Source: Inia geoffrensis (lineage: Eukaryota; Chordata; Mammalia; Artiodactyla; Iniidae). Taken from it: a DNA stretch of 64,000 nt. A program made the position numbers and the translations under genes. Positions within the stretch are counted from its first letter, which is position 1. Each line of letters starts with the position of its first letter. Positions 1 through 11,460 of the stretch are shown in pieces. Location of the stretch: assembly GCA_036417435.1 (NCBI GenBank), contig CM070911.1:6076001-6140000 (forward strand), in the 5' to 3' direction. Under the pieces are notes generated by a model. It was not told the DNA's origin. It saw only the letters and a list, made by a program, of their open reading frames with translations, and did not search any database.

Positions 1-737
1 TGGAGAGAAGAGCACCCAGGGCATAGGAAGGTGATCGGCCCCTCTCCACGGGCCACTCTCCTAGCAGCTCACAATGACCCAGTTACTGGGCTCTCCTTTG
101 GGCACTGTTGACTCACATTCTTACCAATTTTTAAAGCCTTCTTTATATTTTCTACTTAAAATTTAAAAACTCTTTGATATGCAATTTGTCTATTATACGG
201 AACACCGGTTCGCAACTCACAGAGCATTAACCTTTAGTCTCTAGGCTATTCCATAAGCTGTAAGTTCTTATGTTTCACCCCTTAAGAGCAAAATGTGCTT
301 CTGGTTCATTTAACATCATGTCTTCCCTCAAATATTTAATGAATGAATGTTCTACGAAAGGGGTCTCTAGCTTTTAATTTCTGTTGGCGAATTAAGCCCT
401 TTATCTTAATAAACTATCTCTGACCTATCTTTATACTCAGATCTTGTCTTGCAGTTACATGCCAACGAAAGGTGCAATAACAATATTGGGTTTTTAAGCT
501 TCTAAGTACAAAGACAACGGGGGCTGACAGATGGACCAGGCTATCTTATACTTCCCTCTGCGGTACAGCGTATGTCTCTTTTACCAAAGACCTTCTCATC
601 CGTTAATTATTTGTGAGTGAAATGTACAGGTGATGTGCGTGGATGGATTCACCATAAAGCTCAGGTCAGTCTTGTCACAGGGATTATAGTAACACTATCC
701 TGCTTTTGCTTGTTTTTCTTAAAGTTGCTTGTTTTTC
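1..737 (-). other. KIDINS220: KIDINS220 3' UTR (partial)
   Basis: Sequence downstream of the stop codon, in the orientation of the gene. There is no canonical AATAAA on the minus strand in this stretch; two ATTAAA hexamers are present (plus-strand tttaat at 335-340 and 373-378), but no clear GU-rich element marks either as the real site. The 3' end therefore probably lies outside the window, or uses one of these weaker signals. Confidence 0.75.
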
Positions 738-743
738 TTAAAG
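706..743. repeat. 19-bp perfect tandem duplication across the stop codon
   Basis: Plus-strand unit ttgcttgtttttcttaaag occurs at 706-724 and again at 725-743 with no mismatch. The 725-743 copy contains the complement of the last Leu codon and the TAA stop; the 706-724 copy is 3' UTR. Confidence 0.97.
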
Positions 744-2000
744 AATGCTTTCTCTTTCTTCTCCAAAGCCTGTACTATCAGAAGAGGCTACTGCGTGCAG
801 CTCTGAAGAATCTTTTGAGAGCCTCATATAACTGGAACGCTGGCTTCTCTTATGCGTCATGCTTTTTAGATTTTCATTCTGAATGGCAGTTGAGTGGGAA
901 CTGGAAGCAGACCTCAAAATGACTTGGGGCGCCTCCCTTAGCCCCTCCATTTCATCAGAATTCTGGTTGGCTCTATTAGCTGGAGCACTGTTGTTGTTCA
1001 GAGTCACGGTGCTGGGTGTGCGATTCAGGTTGTAGGCTTTGTGGCACGCTGGCCAGTTTTCTTCAGGGCTGCTGGCTATCAAGCTGCATTCGGAAGGGCT
1101 TTTCTTGTCTTCTGAACAAATGGACATCCGAGCTACAAGTGGGTCTTGCAGGCCACTCAAGCTACGTGGTATTCCCCGCTTTCCACTGTGGCTGGCATCT
1201 TCGAGCTCTATGAGATTTGCCTTTTCAAGCTGGGAGTCATCAGCTGCTTCATTGTGAAGGGAGTGGTTGGGGGAGCTCTCACTGGACCTCACTCCCGAAT
1301 CAGATGAGTCCTTTTTGTCAAGGAGGGCGTCTGATAAATACTCTTTTGCCTTAATGAAGGTTCTAATAGGCTCCGCACTGTGTTCTGGAGACTTCAACAC
1401 TCTCTCTACTTTCCCTTCAGCTTTTTTGTCTCTGTCATCTTTGAGCAGTGGAGTATTGTCTGATTCTTCTGTCCCAGACTCATCTTCATCACTTGGAAGT
1501 TTCTGATAGCGCAGCCCACCTCCCTTCAGCTTCAAATCTGTCTGGAAGAGACTTGACCTTTCTGAGGACTTCTTGCTCGGGAGCAGCTTGCTGCCTGACT
1601 GATCCGATTTTTCATCTTCTTCAGTGATAGGATCCAGGGGTGAGGCATCGTTAGTGGAAACTCCTGATGAGGAATAATCTATAACATCTCCCCTCTTCAT
1701 TAAAAATGACTTTCTTCCATCATCTGGCTTTGGTTCACTATCCCTCCCTTTCTCTGGTTCTAGATTAGAGTGAATGGAGCCCCCGGATGAACTCTGACCC
1801 ATATAATACGTGCTGTGTGGAGAAGATCTGCCACTCATTGTTGTGGAACCCGTGCCCCCTTCTAACTGAGACATCTGGGCAATATATTCTCTATAGGCAT
1901 CTCTATACTCAGCCTGCACCTTATCAGTAAGCTTTGAAATTTCAATACTGGAATCCTGGGAAGTGAGACTCGATAGACTTGGGGTTCTGCGAGTTTGTGA
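738..2000 (-). CDS. KIDINS220: KIDINS220 exon R: terminal coding exon with C-terminal PDZ ligand
   Basis: 1263 nt including the TAA stop at 740-738, giving 420 residues. Acceptor is ttttttgtcttcacag|TCA, phase 0. It begins [20 protein letters not shown] and then [20 protein letters not shown], the region reported for kinesin light-chain binding in KIDINS220. A long Ser/Asp/Glu-rich, low-complexity tail follows, with [40 protein letters not shown] and RNTPSTVT-like motifs. The last four residues, ESIL, are a class I PDZ ligand (S-x-L), consistent with the known binding of syntrophin-type PDZ domains. The opposite-strand open frames in this region are shadows. Confidence 0.98.
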   Translation of the reverse strand, partial: SQTRRTPSLSSLTSQDSSIEISKLTDKVQAEYRDAYREYIAQMSQLEGGTGSTTMSGRSSPHSTYYMGQSSSGGSIHSNLEPEKGRDSEPKPDDGRKSFLMKRGDVIDYSSSGVSTNDASPLDPITEEDEKSDQSGSKLLPSKKSSERSSLFQTDLKLKGGGLRYQKLPSDEDESGTEESDNTPLLKDDRDKKAEGKVERVLKSPEHSAEPIRTFIKAKEYLSDALLDKKDSSDSGVRSSESSPNHSLHNEAADDSQLEKANLIELEDASHSGKRGIPRSLSGLQDPLVARMSICSEDKKSPSECSLIASSPEENWPACHKAYNLNRTPSTVTLNNNSAPANRANQNSDEMEGLREAPQVILRSASSSHSTAIQNENLKSMTHKRSQRSSYMRLSKDSSELHAVASSDSTGFGEERESIL

Positions 2001-2078
2001 CTGTGAAGACAAAAAAATAATAATAATTTAAGAATTCAAATAAACCCAAAAAAAGGCACAATAAACATCAGCTTAGGA

Positions 2079-2128
<50 letters not shown>

Positions 2129-2129
2129 T

Positions 2130-2166
<37 letters not shown>

Positions 2167-4495
2167 ATACATATATATATATGGCCAATAAGAATTTTTA
2201 AAGTCCTTAAAATACCGAATTCTTCCAGAAGAATTCTGCATAACAGTTTAACAAAAGCTGTGAACTTATGAATAACTTTACTGTTATTAGAAAGCTTTAT
2301 ACAAATTTTAATAAAATTAGTTTATTGTTAATATTTAAAAGTATAATTTAAGGTTATATTAACAAATAACCTTAGGACTTGTTTTTATCATTTCAAACTT
2401 TTAAATTTATTTACAGCAAAAGTCACCTTCACTGATAAAATATTAAAGTTCCCCTTAGAAAAGAGAAAGATGAGAGTTAAGATATATCTCAAAAACAAAA
2501 TACTCAAGTCTTTAAATGTATGTTAAATAGAACCTTTCTCAACTTGCACGACATGAAGTTTCTGTCAAATTCCCATTCAGAGAAAAAAAACGTACTCAAA
2601 ACGCAAAAAAAAAGAGAAAAAAAAATTTTTAAAGGAAAAGTATAAAGTGCAATGGAAAAGATAAAAAGATAAATACAGGATCCAAATGAACAAAAATGGA
2701 AGCCTTGAGGTCAACATTCAGGTCCAAGTAAACAGAAATAAAATATTTTTTGAAGTTTGACTTCCAATGTGAAGTTTTAGGACGAGAATTCCTTCAGACC
2801 CCAGAAAAGGTTAATAACATGAGGAATAAAAAGTAAAGATTAGGAAAAAGAGGAAGGAAATGGAAGAGAAAGAATCAAGGAAGTTTAAGAAATGGCAAGA
2901 GCAAAGGCTGAAACGAAGCAGAAATAAGGCAGAGTCTTCCTGCCGCCGGGAGAAAATGACCCAGCTCCCTGAGAAGGTTCCCTGAGACCCAGTTCAGGAC
3001 AGTGCCGCCCTCACTCTCAAATGCAGTACGTGGACCCCTTCTCAGGGGATCCACGAGGTCTAAACTACTTTCCCAGGAATATGAAGATGATGACCTTTGC
3101 CTTTCCACTCTCATTCTCACAATAGTGTACAGTGGAGTCTCCAGAGGTTGGTTCATGTGTGATCTCCCAGGAGATCCAACGCAGAAGCAGATATGGGAAT
3201 CTAGCTGTCTTCTACAAAGCCAGGCATTAAAGGGATTTGTAACACAATGTCATTTTCAGTCAATATGTTTTGTTTTGGAAAATAGCCATTTTTCATAAAA
3301 ATGTTATTTATGTTAACATATAATTGGTTTAAGTTTCTCAGTTTTTATTTCTAATATAGTAAATACTGACAGATAAAACTTTCATAAACGAAGGCTCTTT
3401 GGGGGTCTTCAATAATTTTTAAGAGTGTAAAAGGATTCTGAGATTTAAAAAAAGTTTGAGAACTGCTGCATTGATAGGAAGGCTGTGAGACTTTCCAGGT
3501 CACGGTGGTAAATACCAAGTATGGAAAAGCAGAGGATGAGGATTTCTTAAGAAATGTTAAAAGGAATTCCAGGGAAAAGAAAGGAACTACTGTTGTTGAA
3601 ACAGGGAGATAAAAGGGTCAAGTGCGGACTTATCATAAAATAAGGAAATTTTTATCTTAGTTAACACACAATAAAATGGCTTCTCAACTTAAAGAAACAA
3701 GATTGATAGTACGTAGAAAAAGATAATAACAACCCCAAAATATTTTTACTACCAAATCAAACACAACACCCTTAAGAATGGTAGACCTAACAGGTACTCC
3801 TTTCTCTAAATACGGCTCCCTTTCAGTAGAGAGTTCTTGGTGGCTACTTACTACTTTTCCTCCCTTGCCTGTCTTCTCTCTGTTCTGTACCCTGCTCTAG
3901 GTCTTTTCCTAGTTTATTTTTCTTCTCGTCCAGCCCTTACTCCTTCTCACGTTCTCTCACTTTTGTTTTTATTCCTGATCCTCGCCTCTCCTCCCTCTTC
4001 TAAGAACATCCAAAGAAAGAACTCAGCCGTATCTAACACCAGATAATAAAAAGAAAACAAATATCCACGAACAGTGTGCAACATACGTACTGAAAAACCA
4101 CGTTATGGTGCTCAAAGGGATAACATGGCAGGTTATCCAATAAAGATGTGTTTTAGCCAATGATTACTGAATTTAACAAGGAAACAGCAAGTGAAAGATG
4201 AACTCAGCTAACCACCTAAGTAGGCCAGTTCCTGTTCACCCTCGATGCCATGACTCTATTTTATTATTTTCTCAATTCTTATCAATTTCTGAAATCATGT
4301 TATTTTCTTTTTGTTCTACTGTCCTCTCCAGAAGAACACAGCTCCTGGAGAGTAGGGACTCCTCCCTCCATCCTCTTCACGCAGGGACTCATTAAAGGTT
4401 TTCTGAATGACCATATAAATGCACCGACATAATCGCAGAGAATTAAACACCACCCTCTTCTTCAGTAATATGAAAAATGGCAATGTAATAAATAC
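2001..4495 (-). other. Intron Q-R
   Basis: Intron of 2.5 kb. It holds a long (TA)n microsatellite close to the 3' splice site, A-rich low-complexity sequence at 2585-2640, and a short hAT-like end at about 3420-3475. No gene is seen. Confidence 0.85.
2081..2181. repeat. (TA)n microsatellite
   Basis: About 100 bp of almost pure TA dinucleotides with a few interruptions (tgtat, tttat, tacat). It lies about 80 bp from the acceptor of the terminal exon. Confidence 0.97.
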
Positions 4496-4726
4496 CTGCC
4501 AACTTAGGTTACTGTGACGTGGAGCCCCTTCATCCAGGCCGAGTGTGTTCAGCTCTTCAAAGCTGAAGTTCAGTGTGTAGGGAGTCTGACTGGAGAGCTC
4601 GGTGTGAGGCAACTCGTGTGACGAGCGGTGCGCAGATTCACCGCGAGGAACTGAGCTGCTGTTTTCACTCAGTAAACGTGGGTCCTCAGGGACCACCTGG
4701 TTTTCTGCGTTTCTCATTTCTAGTAC
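4496..4726 (-). CDS. KIDINS220: KIDINS220 exon Q: end of SAM-like domain and acidic linker
   Basis: 231-nt exon (77 codons, phase 0-0), acceptor ttctctctcttaag|GTA and donor TTGGCAG|gtattt. It encodes VLEMRNAENQVVPEDPRLLS, a Ser/His-rich stretch with PRGESAHRSSHELPHTELSS, and QTPYTLNFSFEELNTLGLDE before APRHSNLSWQ. The first residues close the SAM-like domain; the rest is a low-complexity linker to the tail. Confidence 0.96.
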
Positions 4727-4909
4727 CTTAAGAGAGAGAAAAAAAAAAGTCATCAGTATCTGCACTGACAAATCACATTTTGGAAGCTTTAGAAATTATC
4801 TTACAAATCAAACATAAAGTTACTCTAATGGAAATGAGAAAGCATACTTTCTGTAAGTGAATTTCAAATACATTTGTTCTTATCTGCTTATCTTTCTATA
4901 TTAATGATA

Positions 4910-5103
4910 CAGTTGACCCTTGAACAACACAGGCTTGAACTGCGCAGGTCTGCTTACACGCAGATATTTTTCACTAGTGAAGACGGCAATATTTTCTACA
5001 TGGTCCAGGGTAGGTTGAATCCGCAGATGCGGAGGAAACTTGGATACGGAGGGCTGACTCTGTTGTCCGTGGATTAACCTCCGAGTTGTTCAAGGATCAT
5101 CTG
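4910..5103. mobile_element. Tigger2/MER28-like DNA transposon remnant
   Basis: Begins cagttgacccttgaacaac after TA and ends gttgttcaaggatcatctg before TA. The ends are inverted repeats with a TA target duplication, as in pogo/Tigger elements. It is internally deleted to 194 bp and has no transposase frame. Confidence 0.85.
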
Positions 5104-5117
5104 TACTAAAAGAAGTA

Positions 5118-5431
5118 CAGTCGGCCCTCAGAATCTAGTGGTTTTGCACCTGCAGATTCAACTAATCACAGATTGGAAATATTCGGAAAAAAATTCCAGA
5201 AAGTTCCAAAAATCAGCACTTGAATTTGCCACACACTGGCAACTATTTACACAGCATTTACGTTGTATGAGGCATCATAAGTAATCTAGAGGTGATTTAA
5301 AGTATACAGGAGGGTGTGTGCAGTATGCAAATATCACTATGCCATTTTATATACGGGACTTAAGCATCTGAAGATTTTGGTATCCACGGGAGTCCTGGAA
5401 CCACCCGCCCGCAGATACTGACAGATAACTG
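5118..5431. mobile_element. MER2-like (Tigger-group) DNA transposon remnant
   Basis: Begins cagtcggccctcagaatc after TA and ends with the degraded complementary end gatactgacagataactg before TA; 314 bp, non-autonomous. The internal text (ggaaatattcggaaaaaaat, ggtatccacggg) matches the MER2 type as recalled. It lies 14 bp from the element at 4910-5103. Confidence 0.82.
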
Positions 5432-6282
5432 TAATGACAACAACCATCACATACATACTATACTCTAATTTGATCACTGTGCTACTACTTTAATTTAAAA
5501 TTTAACTTAAGAACAAAACAAAATGCAACTGGAGTGTGTCAAAGAGAACCACAGCTGGACAGTAGCTAAAGCAGTAAAAAGAGATTTTAACCAGGCACTA
5601 TCGCAATGGGGAAAAACGGACCTCAGGATGGAACTGGGCTCAATTCCAAAAGCAGTGCGGACACGTGGGCATTTACAGCCCAGGAACGAGGCGGGGGTGA
5701 GTGGATGGAAAGTTGCTAAGACGAAGCCTCAGGGGTAAGGCGGGGTGGGATTCTGGTTGAACTGACCTGACAGGATACCTTCTGGAGGCAGGCCTGGGGT
5801 CTAGGACCTCACGGGGAGCAGAGGAGGGGTACAGGATGAGGAATGTAATCGGATAGCGATAGCGAGGGTGATCAGACACTGAGGGTGAGGTTCTTTCTCA
5901 ACTGACTTAACAGGATGCTTCCTACAACAGGGCAATGCAGGCCCAATGAGGACAGACACCAAGGTCGAGGCCTAGAGGCTTCGGGGAAGCCTGACTGAGT
6001 GAGGTCAAGGAGAGTGTCCTGGTCAAAGAAAGCATGGAGAATTGGCAGGTAGCCTCTCTCCCAGATTTCCAAGTGGAATGCCCAAAAGGCAAATGTTGCT
6101 AAGTGCTGCTGTGTATATTCTACATAACAGGATATACAAGAGTTGTACACATAAGTGTAAAATGTAATTTTTACAGGTTTTTTTTTAAAAAATACAGGAA
6201 AATATCAGTTTAGGCCAGTACTTACTGGCACTCGTTTTATAAAATGTTGTAAATAATTCTACCAATATTAAAAATATCTTAC

Positions 6283-6381
6283 TGAGATCCTAAAAAGATG
6301 CCAGTCTCCAAAATTCATATTCATTTCCTTCTTCAGTTCATCAATGTTACACTGAGCTAACACACGGCCATTTATGTTTGC
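6283..6381 (-). CDS. KIDINS220: KIDINS220 exon P: middle of SAM-like domain
   Basis: 99-nt exon (33 codons, phase 0-0), acceptor tttattcag|GCA and donor ATCTCA|gtaaga. It encodes [20 protein letters not shown] and [13 protein letters not shown], the core of the SAM-like fold: the ING-R-VL and GDWHLF motifs are typical of such domains. No long open frame reveals it because of its size. Human is recalled with RST in place of the final RIS. Confidence 0.95.
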
Positions 6382-8325
6382 CTGAATAAAAACAAACACA
6401 AAGATAAACAAAATGTGAGAGATTCTGAACTTCTAGTGATTAAAAAGTACATTTATATTAGAGGCTAGAAAATATTGACCTAAAGAAGGTTAGCACCCCA
6501 TGTAATAATTAATAAACAAGTAAAACCTGAATAACATAAGCCACTCCATACTCCTCCAAGTGTCTTAGGCGCCCAAGTAAAATAAATCATTCTTCAGGGA
6601 CCAACCCAAGAGCTCACCCTCCAACTACTTCCAAAACTACCTATTCTGCCATAAGCAATAACAAAACTGTTAGCTTTTTCCCTCTGATCATAAAACATGA
6701 ACACGAAGGCAAGCTGCTGGGAGGGGACAAGGACATCTGTCAGCATGCTGGTCACTGATGAACTTCTAAATGAAGTGAAGCGCTGACAAACTTGTTTATC
6801 AACTATACGAGATAGCTTCAGCCACCAAGAATGTCCACCCACAAATTTCCCAGTCTATTAAATTCACAGGAAATGATCTTGTCACTATTGGGTCTCCGTA
6901 ATTCTAGTCCCTTCCAAGTAAGAAATGATAGAATTTTCTTTATTAATAACAGGTAGCTTACTTATTTTACAAAGTACAAAACCTGACTTTATTAACTGTG
7001 GTAAAATTATGGAATACCTGGGTTTAAAGCCAACAGAATGCTCAGCTTCCAAGTTAATTCTGAAGAAAAGAGTGCGCAGAGCAAGCCTACGGCAGAGGTC
7101 CTGCTGTGGTAATGCAAGGAGCTCAGCAGCACTTAAGAAACCAGTGGCTACGATGGGCTTCAAACAGCCAAGGCCTGAGGGTAAACAGCTGAGTGGGGAG
7201 AGAACCACTGTCCTGAGGGAAACAAAATCCCCACAAAGGGTTCACGTGGAGACCTCCCTCTTCCCTGACGCTCACCAAGCTGCCCTGAGGAGAGTCAGGT
7301 TTGTACCTTGGAAAGGCAGTGCTTGACACTTTCGCAAATGGGGATGAACACTAACTAGATCTGTGAGAAAACTAACATTATCCGAACCTTTCTGACCAAA
7401 CATAGTTTAAGATTAGTGAGATGGTATATGTGCTCACGATTCTCTTAAAACCTTTTTAGATGCCAGTCTTTACAGTATGCAAATATTACAGGCTTGCTGT
7501 TCATGTTCTCCTTCACTGTATCTCTGATAGAAAAAGTATAACTTAGTGGAAGTATCTATTAAAACGGGGACTGGGTTAGCCTTGTAGATGGGAAGCCTCC
7601 TCAAAATCCCAGGTTCGTGGTAGTTACTGGAATTGCAAGAAAAGATCTCGGAAGAAATAAACTTCCTCAAATGCATTAGCCTTGCAAACCCAAACCTCTG
7701 AGGTATTTTCAAACGGGACATGATCAGAAGTCCTCTAAGACATGAAAGTGAGAATCTGAGGAAAATGAAGCAAGTATGGTTTACTTGGATAATTATTAAG
7801 TCACAAATAAATATTATAATTAAAGAAAATGTAACATAAAAGAAGAGGCCTTCAAATGTTCTATGTTGCATATTGGAAATATAAGTTATTGTTAATCTTA
7901 ATGTGAAATCCTTTAGAGCTTTGTACTTCTCATCAAAGCATTTTTTACTTATATTAGTTTTTTTTTTTCTTTTGGCCATGCCACGCGGCTTATGGGACAT
8001 TAGTTCCCTGACCAGGGATGGAACCCAGGCAGTGAAAGCACCACAGCCTAACCACTGGACCGCCAGGGAACTCCCCCTTATATTAGGTCATTTTACAGGA
8101 ACGTTGTAATACAACACTGTATTTTCTTTTATCCATTTCTAAACTAAGGGACAAAGGGGCAATTTTAGGATACAAATAGTAAGAAACCTGTTTCCACCTA
8201 GCGCTTTCCCATTTCAACAGAGAACTCGTCTTTGAGAAGCTAAATACAAAGTGCTCGCCATGCACAGGGCCCGCCACTGGCGCTCTCAGCCCTGTCTCGA
8301 GTCAGCAGGGAAACATGCTGGTCAC
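6382..8325 (-). other. Intron O-P
   Basis: 1.9-kb intron. A SINE lies at 7958-8076. The rest (6382-7940) looks like unique sequence; open frames here have no recognisable content. Confidence 0.8.
7958..8076 (-). mobile_element. tRNA-derived cetartiodactyl SINE (CHR-type, short)
   Basis: Minus-orientation copy: read on the minus strand it starts gggagttccctggcggtcca and runs to a poly-A tail (plus-strand tttttttttt at the left). Target-site duplication cttatattag at 7948-7957 and 8077-8086, so this is a real retroposition event. It is in the gene's sense orientation. Confidence 0.92.
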
Positions 8326-8454
8326 CTTCTTGATGGTCGCACAATACTGAGGCAGCATGCTCTGGTCCAGCCCTTCTATTTGTTTCAGTTTCTCACAAAC
8401 CGCATCCACATTCATTGAATTCAGTGATATTGTTCCTGAGGCTGGGCCTGATCC
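8326..8454 (-). CDS. KIDINS220: KIDINS220 exon O: start of SAM-like domain
   Basis: 129-nt exon (43 codons, phase 0-0), acceptor cgacttatctag|GGA and donor AAGAAG|gtgacc. After a Gly/Ser/Pro linker (GSGPASGTISLNS) it encodes MNVDAVCEKLKQIEGLDQSM and LPQYCATIKK, the first helices of a SAM-like domain. It follows a 9.9-kb intron and carries no coding shadow on the plus strand of note. Confidence 0.95.
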
Positions 8455-9219
8455 CTAGATAAGTCGTGGAAAAATACATGTATGAATAGCATTTAATGTC
8501 AGATATATGCAGTCATGTGACAGAGAAACTTGTGAAGTTACACTGTAAGTACTCTAATTAACAACACATTTTCAAACTAAAGTAAAGACAGCGAATGTGT
8601 GCAGTATGGGGAAATGCCATTAGGGAACAGATTTAGCTACTGTTATACCTTAAGAAGTATCTTTTATTATAGCAGATCTAGCCCAATCAAAACCACTCTT
8701 CTAAGAAGACAGAACATTCCACAAGCCAAGCCGAGGCCAACTGCAAGAGAGCCTAACTTCAAACCTCAAGAGAGAAGGGTGTAGCCCTTAATAACAGAAG
8801 GACGGGGGTTAAAAAAAGGAATGGGGAGAATTACTGATGCCTATATTACAAAATACAAAAAGTAAATCTATGAAATAATTTTAAAAGTGCCTATACCAAA
8901 CAGCTTTAAATGTCTTTACAGACTACCTTAACAGTCTACGACTATTAACTATCTGAAGTTTTCAGATCGTGACCATATTTTATACCCAAGGGATCTAAAA
9001 CTTCCCCTTAAGAATCTATACAATAATCATGTAAATATGAAACAACAGTATTACTTCTTAACACATGTGGAAGTAAATATGATCCATTAAAATTTGGTCT
9101 CATTTAAAATAAAAGTCAAAATAATAAATCTAGTATTTACTTAGAAGAAAAACATTTTCTGAACATGGTGACATACTAAAGAAGTATTTGCCTGTGGCCA
9201 ACTGTATATGAAGCTCCTC

Positions 9220-9350
9220 AACTACAGATGTGGACACTGGCTTACAGAGAGGTAAGTTCCGGCTTCAAAGTCACAGAATAAATAGCTAGTTAGTGGTAGA
9301 TTTGGATGGGAACCCTAACTTATCAGGTCTTATAACTTCCTATTTTCTTT
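9220..9350 (-). mobile_element. MIR fragment
   Basis: Antisense MIR core: 'ttacagagaggtaagttcc', then 'caaagtcacagaataaatag' and 'ggatgggaaccctaac'. It is diverged and truncated. Confidence 0.55.
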
Positions 9351-10099
9351 GTTGCAACTGTCTATTTTTAAAGGGTTTCTAGAAACTGTAACCAAAATAA
9401 AGAGAAGACAAACCAACTAGTATAAAGGAAAACACTCCAAATGACCTGTCTTGTTTACCAGTCAATCTAGTCTTAAAATAAATACAATTTATCCTATCCT
9501 CAAGTATGTGTAAATTTATATTTTCTACTGCCTCTTTTATCATTACCAAGGTAGACTATGACAGCCAAAACTGCCTGTTAGCTACTTGTTAAACATGATT
9601 TGTAACATGGAAGCATAACATAATACTCTATTATGAGCGGATAAATAAATATACACACATAGTATATAAATAAAATATACCTATATTACATATCAATATA
9701 AATACAGCTAAGAGATGAGACTATATTGAACAGACAGTGAGGCAGTAATTTTATGAGAGGGAGTCGTAGCAAGTTTACAAGTGTAAGACAGTCCCATAAA
9801 AATTTGTAAATTAATGCCTTGGAATATACTGCACAAAACACATTTATTTATAGTTTATTTTCAATTAAATATAAATTTTAAATATGTCATATATTATATG
9901 GTCTGAGGTTCAATTACTTCAAAAATACTAACAGCAAAACACTAGTACTTCCAGAATTTAGTTTTCATATTTTTATACAAAGTTCTATTTTCTGCCTGGA
10001 TGAGTACAGCCAATATTCAAAGTGTTAATTATCCAGTATCTACTATGGAAACTTAAACTGCTTTTTACGAATTTTTAATAACCATATTTGTTTTGTTTT

Positions 10100-10490
10100 T
10101 CTTTCTTTCTTTTAAACAGGTTTATTTGAGATATAATTCACATACAATTCTCCCATTAAAAGTGTACAATTCAATGACTTTTAGTATATTCACATAGCTG
10201 TGAAACCATCACCACAATCAACGTTAGGACATTTTTGTATCCCTAAAAAGGAATCCTGTGCCATCAGCAGTCGTTCTTTATCCCTTCCCACAAACCACCT
10301 AGTCCCAATCCCCTAGCATCCACTAATCTACTGTCTCTGTGGATTTGCCTATTTTGGACATTTCATATAAATGGAACCACACAATATGTGACCTTTTATA
10401 ACTAGCTTCTTTCACTTAGTATGTTTTCAAGGTTCATCCATGTTATAGCATGGATCAGTACTTCATTCTTTTTTATTGCTGAACAATATT
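10100..10490 (-). mobile_element. Old L1 3' UTR fragment, minus orientation
   Basis: Reads 'tttgagatataattcacat', 'tgtacaattcaatgactttt', 'catcaccacaatcaacg' and 'ggacatttcatataaatgg', a pattern typical of L1M 3' regions in antisense. Confidence 0.75.
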
Positions 10491-10589
10491 TATCTTTTAA
10501 ATCATCTTTAATACTGTCTTTCAAATGTTTTTATTCCTCAACCTAGCTCTTCTTTCTGGGTACATTTACACTTGTTTACATTCTCTTGA

Positions 10590-11460
10590 TTAGAAAAATC
10601 ACAAGCAAACAGTTTGATCACCAAAATAAATAATGATCATACTGGATTATAATTCACAGAATAAAATATCCATGAATCCATACTGATATAAATAAAAAGT
10701 TGAATAAGTAAATAAATGAGGAAGAAGAGACAGCTTTTACTTATAGAACTCCAATTAATAAATGCAGAAGAAGGGAACAGAAAATTACCATCAGGAAAAC
10801 ACCACAAGAGTGGTTGTACACAAGATGCACTGGTGGACATTAAAGTTAATGGGCAAAAGTATAAGGAGAAGCAGGATATTTGCAGAGTTTCAGAGTATCT
10901 CCCCCTAAATATTTACTCACTACAAAGGGAAAAATAAAACTTCACAGTGTTGAAATCTGGCAGATGCCACCTTAACCACACGACTGAGGTTACTAGCATG
11001 ACCAGTGGGAAGATTTAGGCCCTCACAGATGCTCAAATATGATGCACTGAGAAGGACACAGCATCACTTCTGTGGGTCTCTCGCCAAAGATGTATAATCT
11101 TCTAATCGTTAGGAAACAGCAAACAAACCCAAACAGAAGGACAGTCTACAAAATATCTGATCAGTTCTCTTCGGAAGTTTTAAGGTCATAAGAGACAAGG
11201 AAAGACTGAGGAATTGTCACAGATTAGGGAACTCTAAGGAGAAATAACAAAATACAACTGGATTGAATCCTGGACCAGAAAAATGACATTACTGGAAAAA
11301 CTGGTCAGATTCAAATGAAGTCTGTATTAAGAATATTGTACAAATGTTCACTTCTGCTCTTGAGAAATATACTACAGTTAGGAAAGATGCTAACATTAAG
11401 GGAATGTTATTTTTGTACCTTTGAAGTCTAAAATTATTTTAAAGTAAAAAAAATTTTTTT
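10590..11460 (+). mobile_element. Old LINE 3' sequence, plus orientation
   Basis: Contains 'tgacattactggaaaaactg', 'gaagtctgtattaagaata', 'gatgctaacattaagggaat' and ends 'taaaattattttaaagtaaa' with an A-rich tail. This matches the 3' end of old L1M-type elements as recalled; the subfamily is not certain. Confidence 0.65.

Larger units (their letters stand above)
4727..6282 (-). other. Intron P-Q
   Basis: 1.6-kb intron holding two adjacent DNA-transposon relics (4910-5103 and 5118-5431). From 5745 to 5920 there are two diverged copies of a unit reading about 'aactgac-tgacaggat-cttc', spaced about 140 bp apart, from an unidentified old repeat. No gene is seen. Confidence 0.8.

Noticed and set aside
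617..1506. Plus-strand open frames of 65-101 codons opposite the terminal exon
   Set aside because: They are shadows of the minus-strand KIDINS220 coding sequence, which has exact homology and proper splice borders.
4316..4495. Extension of the exon Q reading frame past 4496 as coding
   Set aside because: A good donor (TTGGCAG|gtattt) and phase match to the terminal exon show that the frame beyond is intron read-through.
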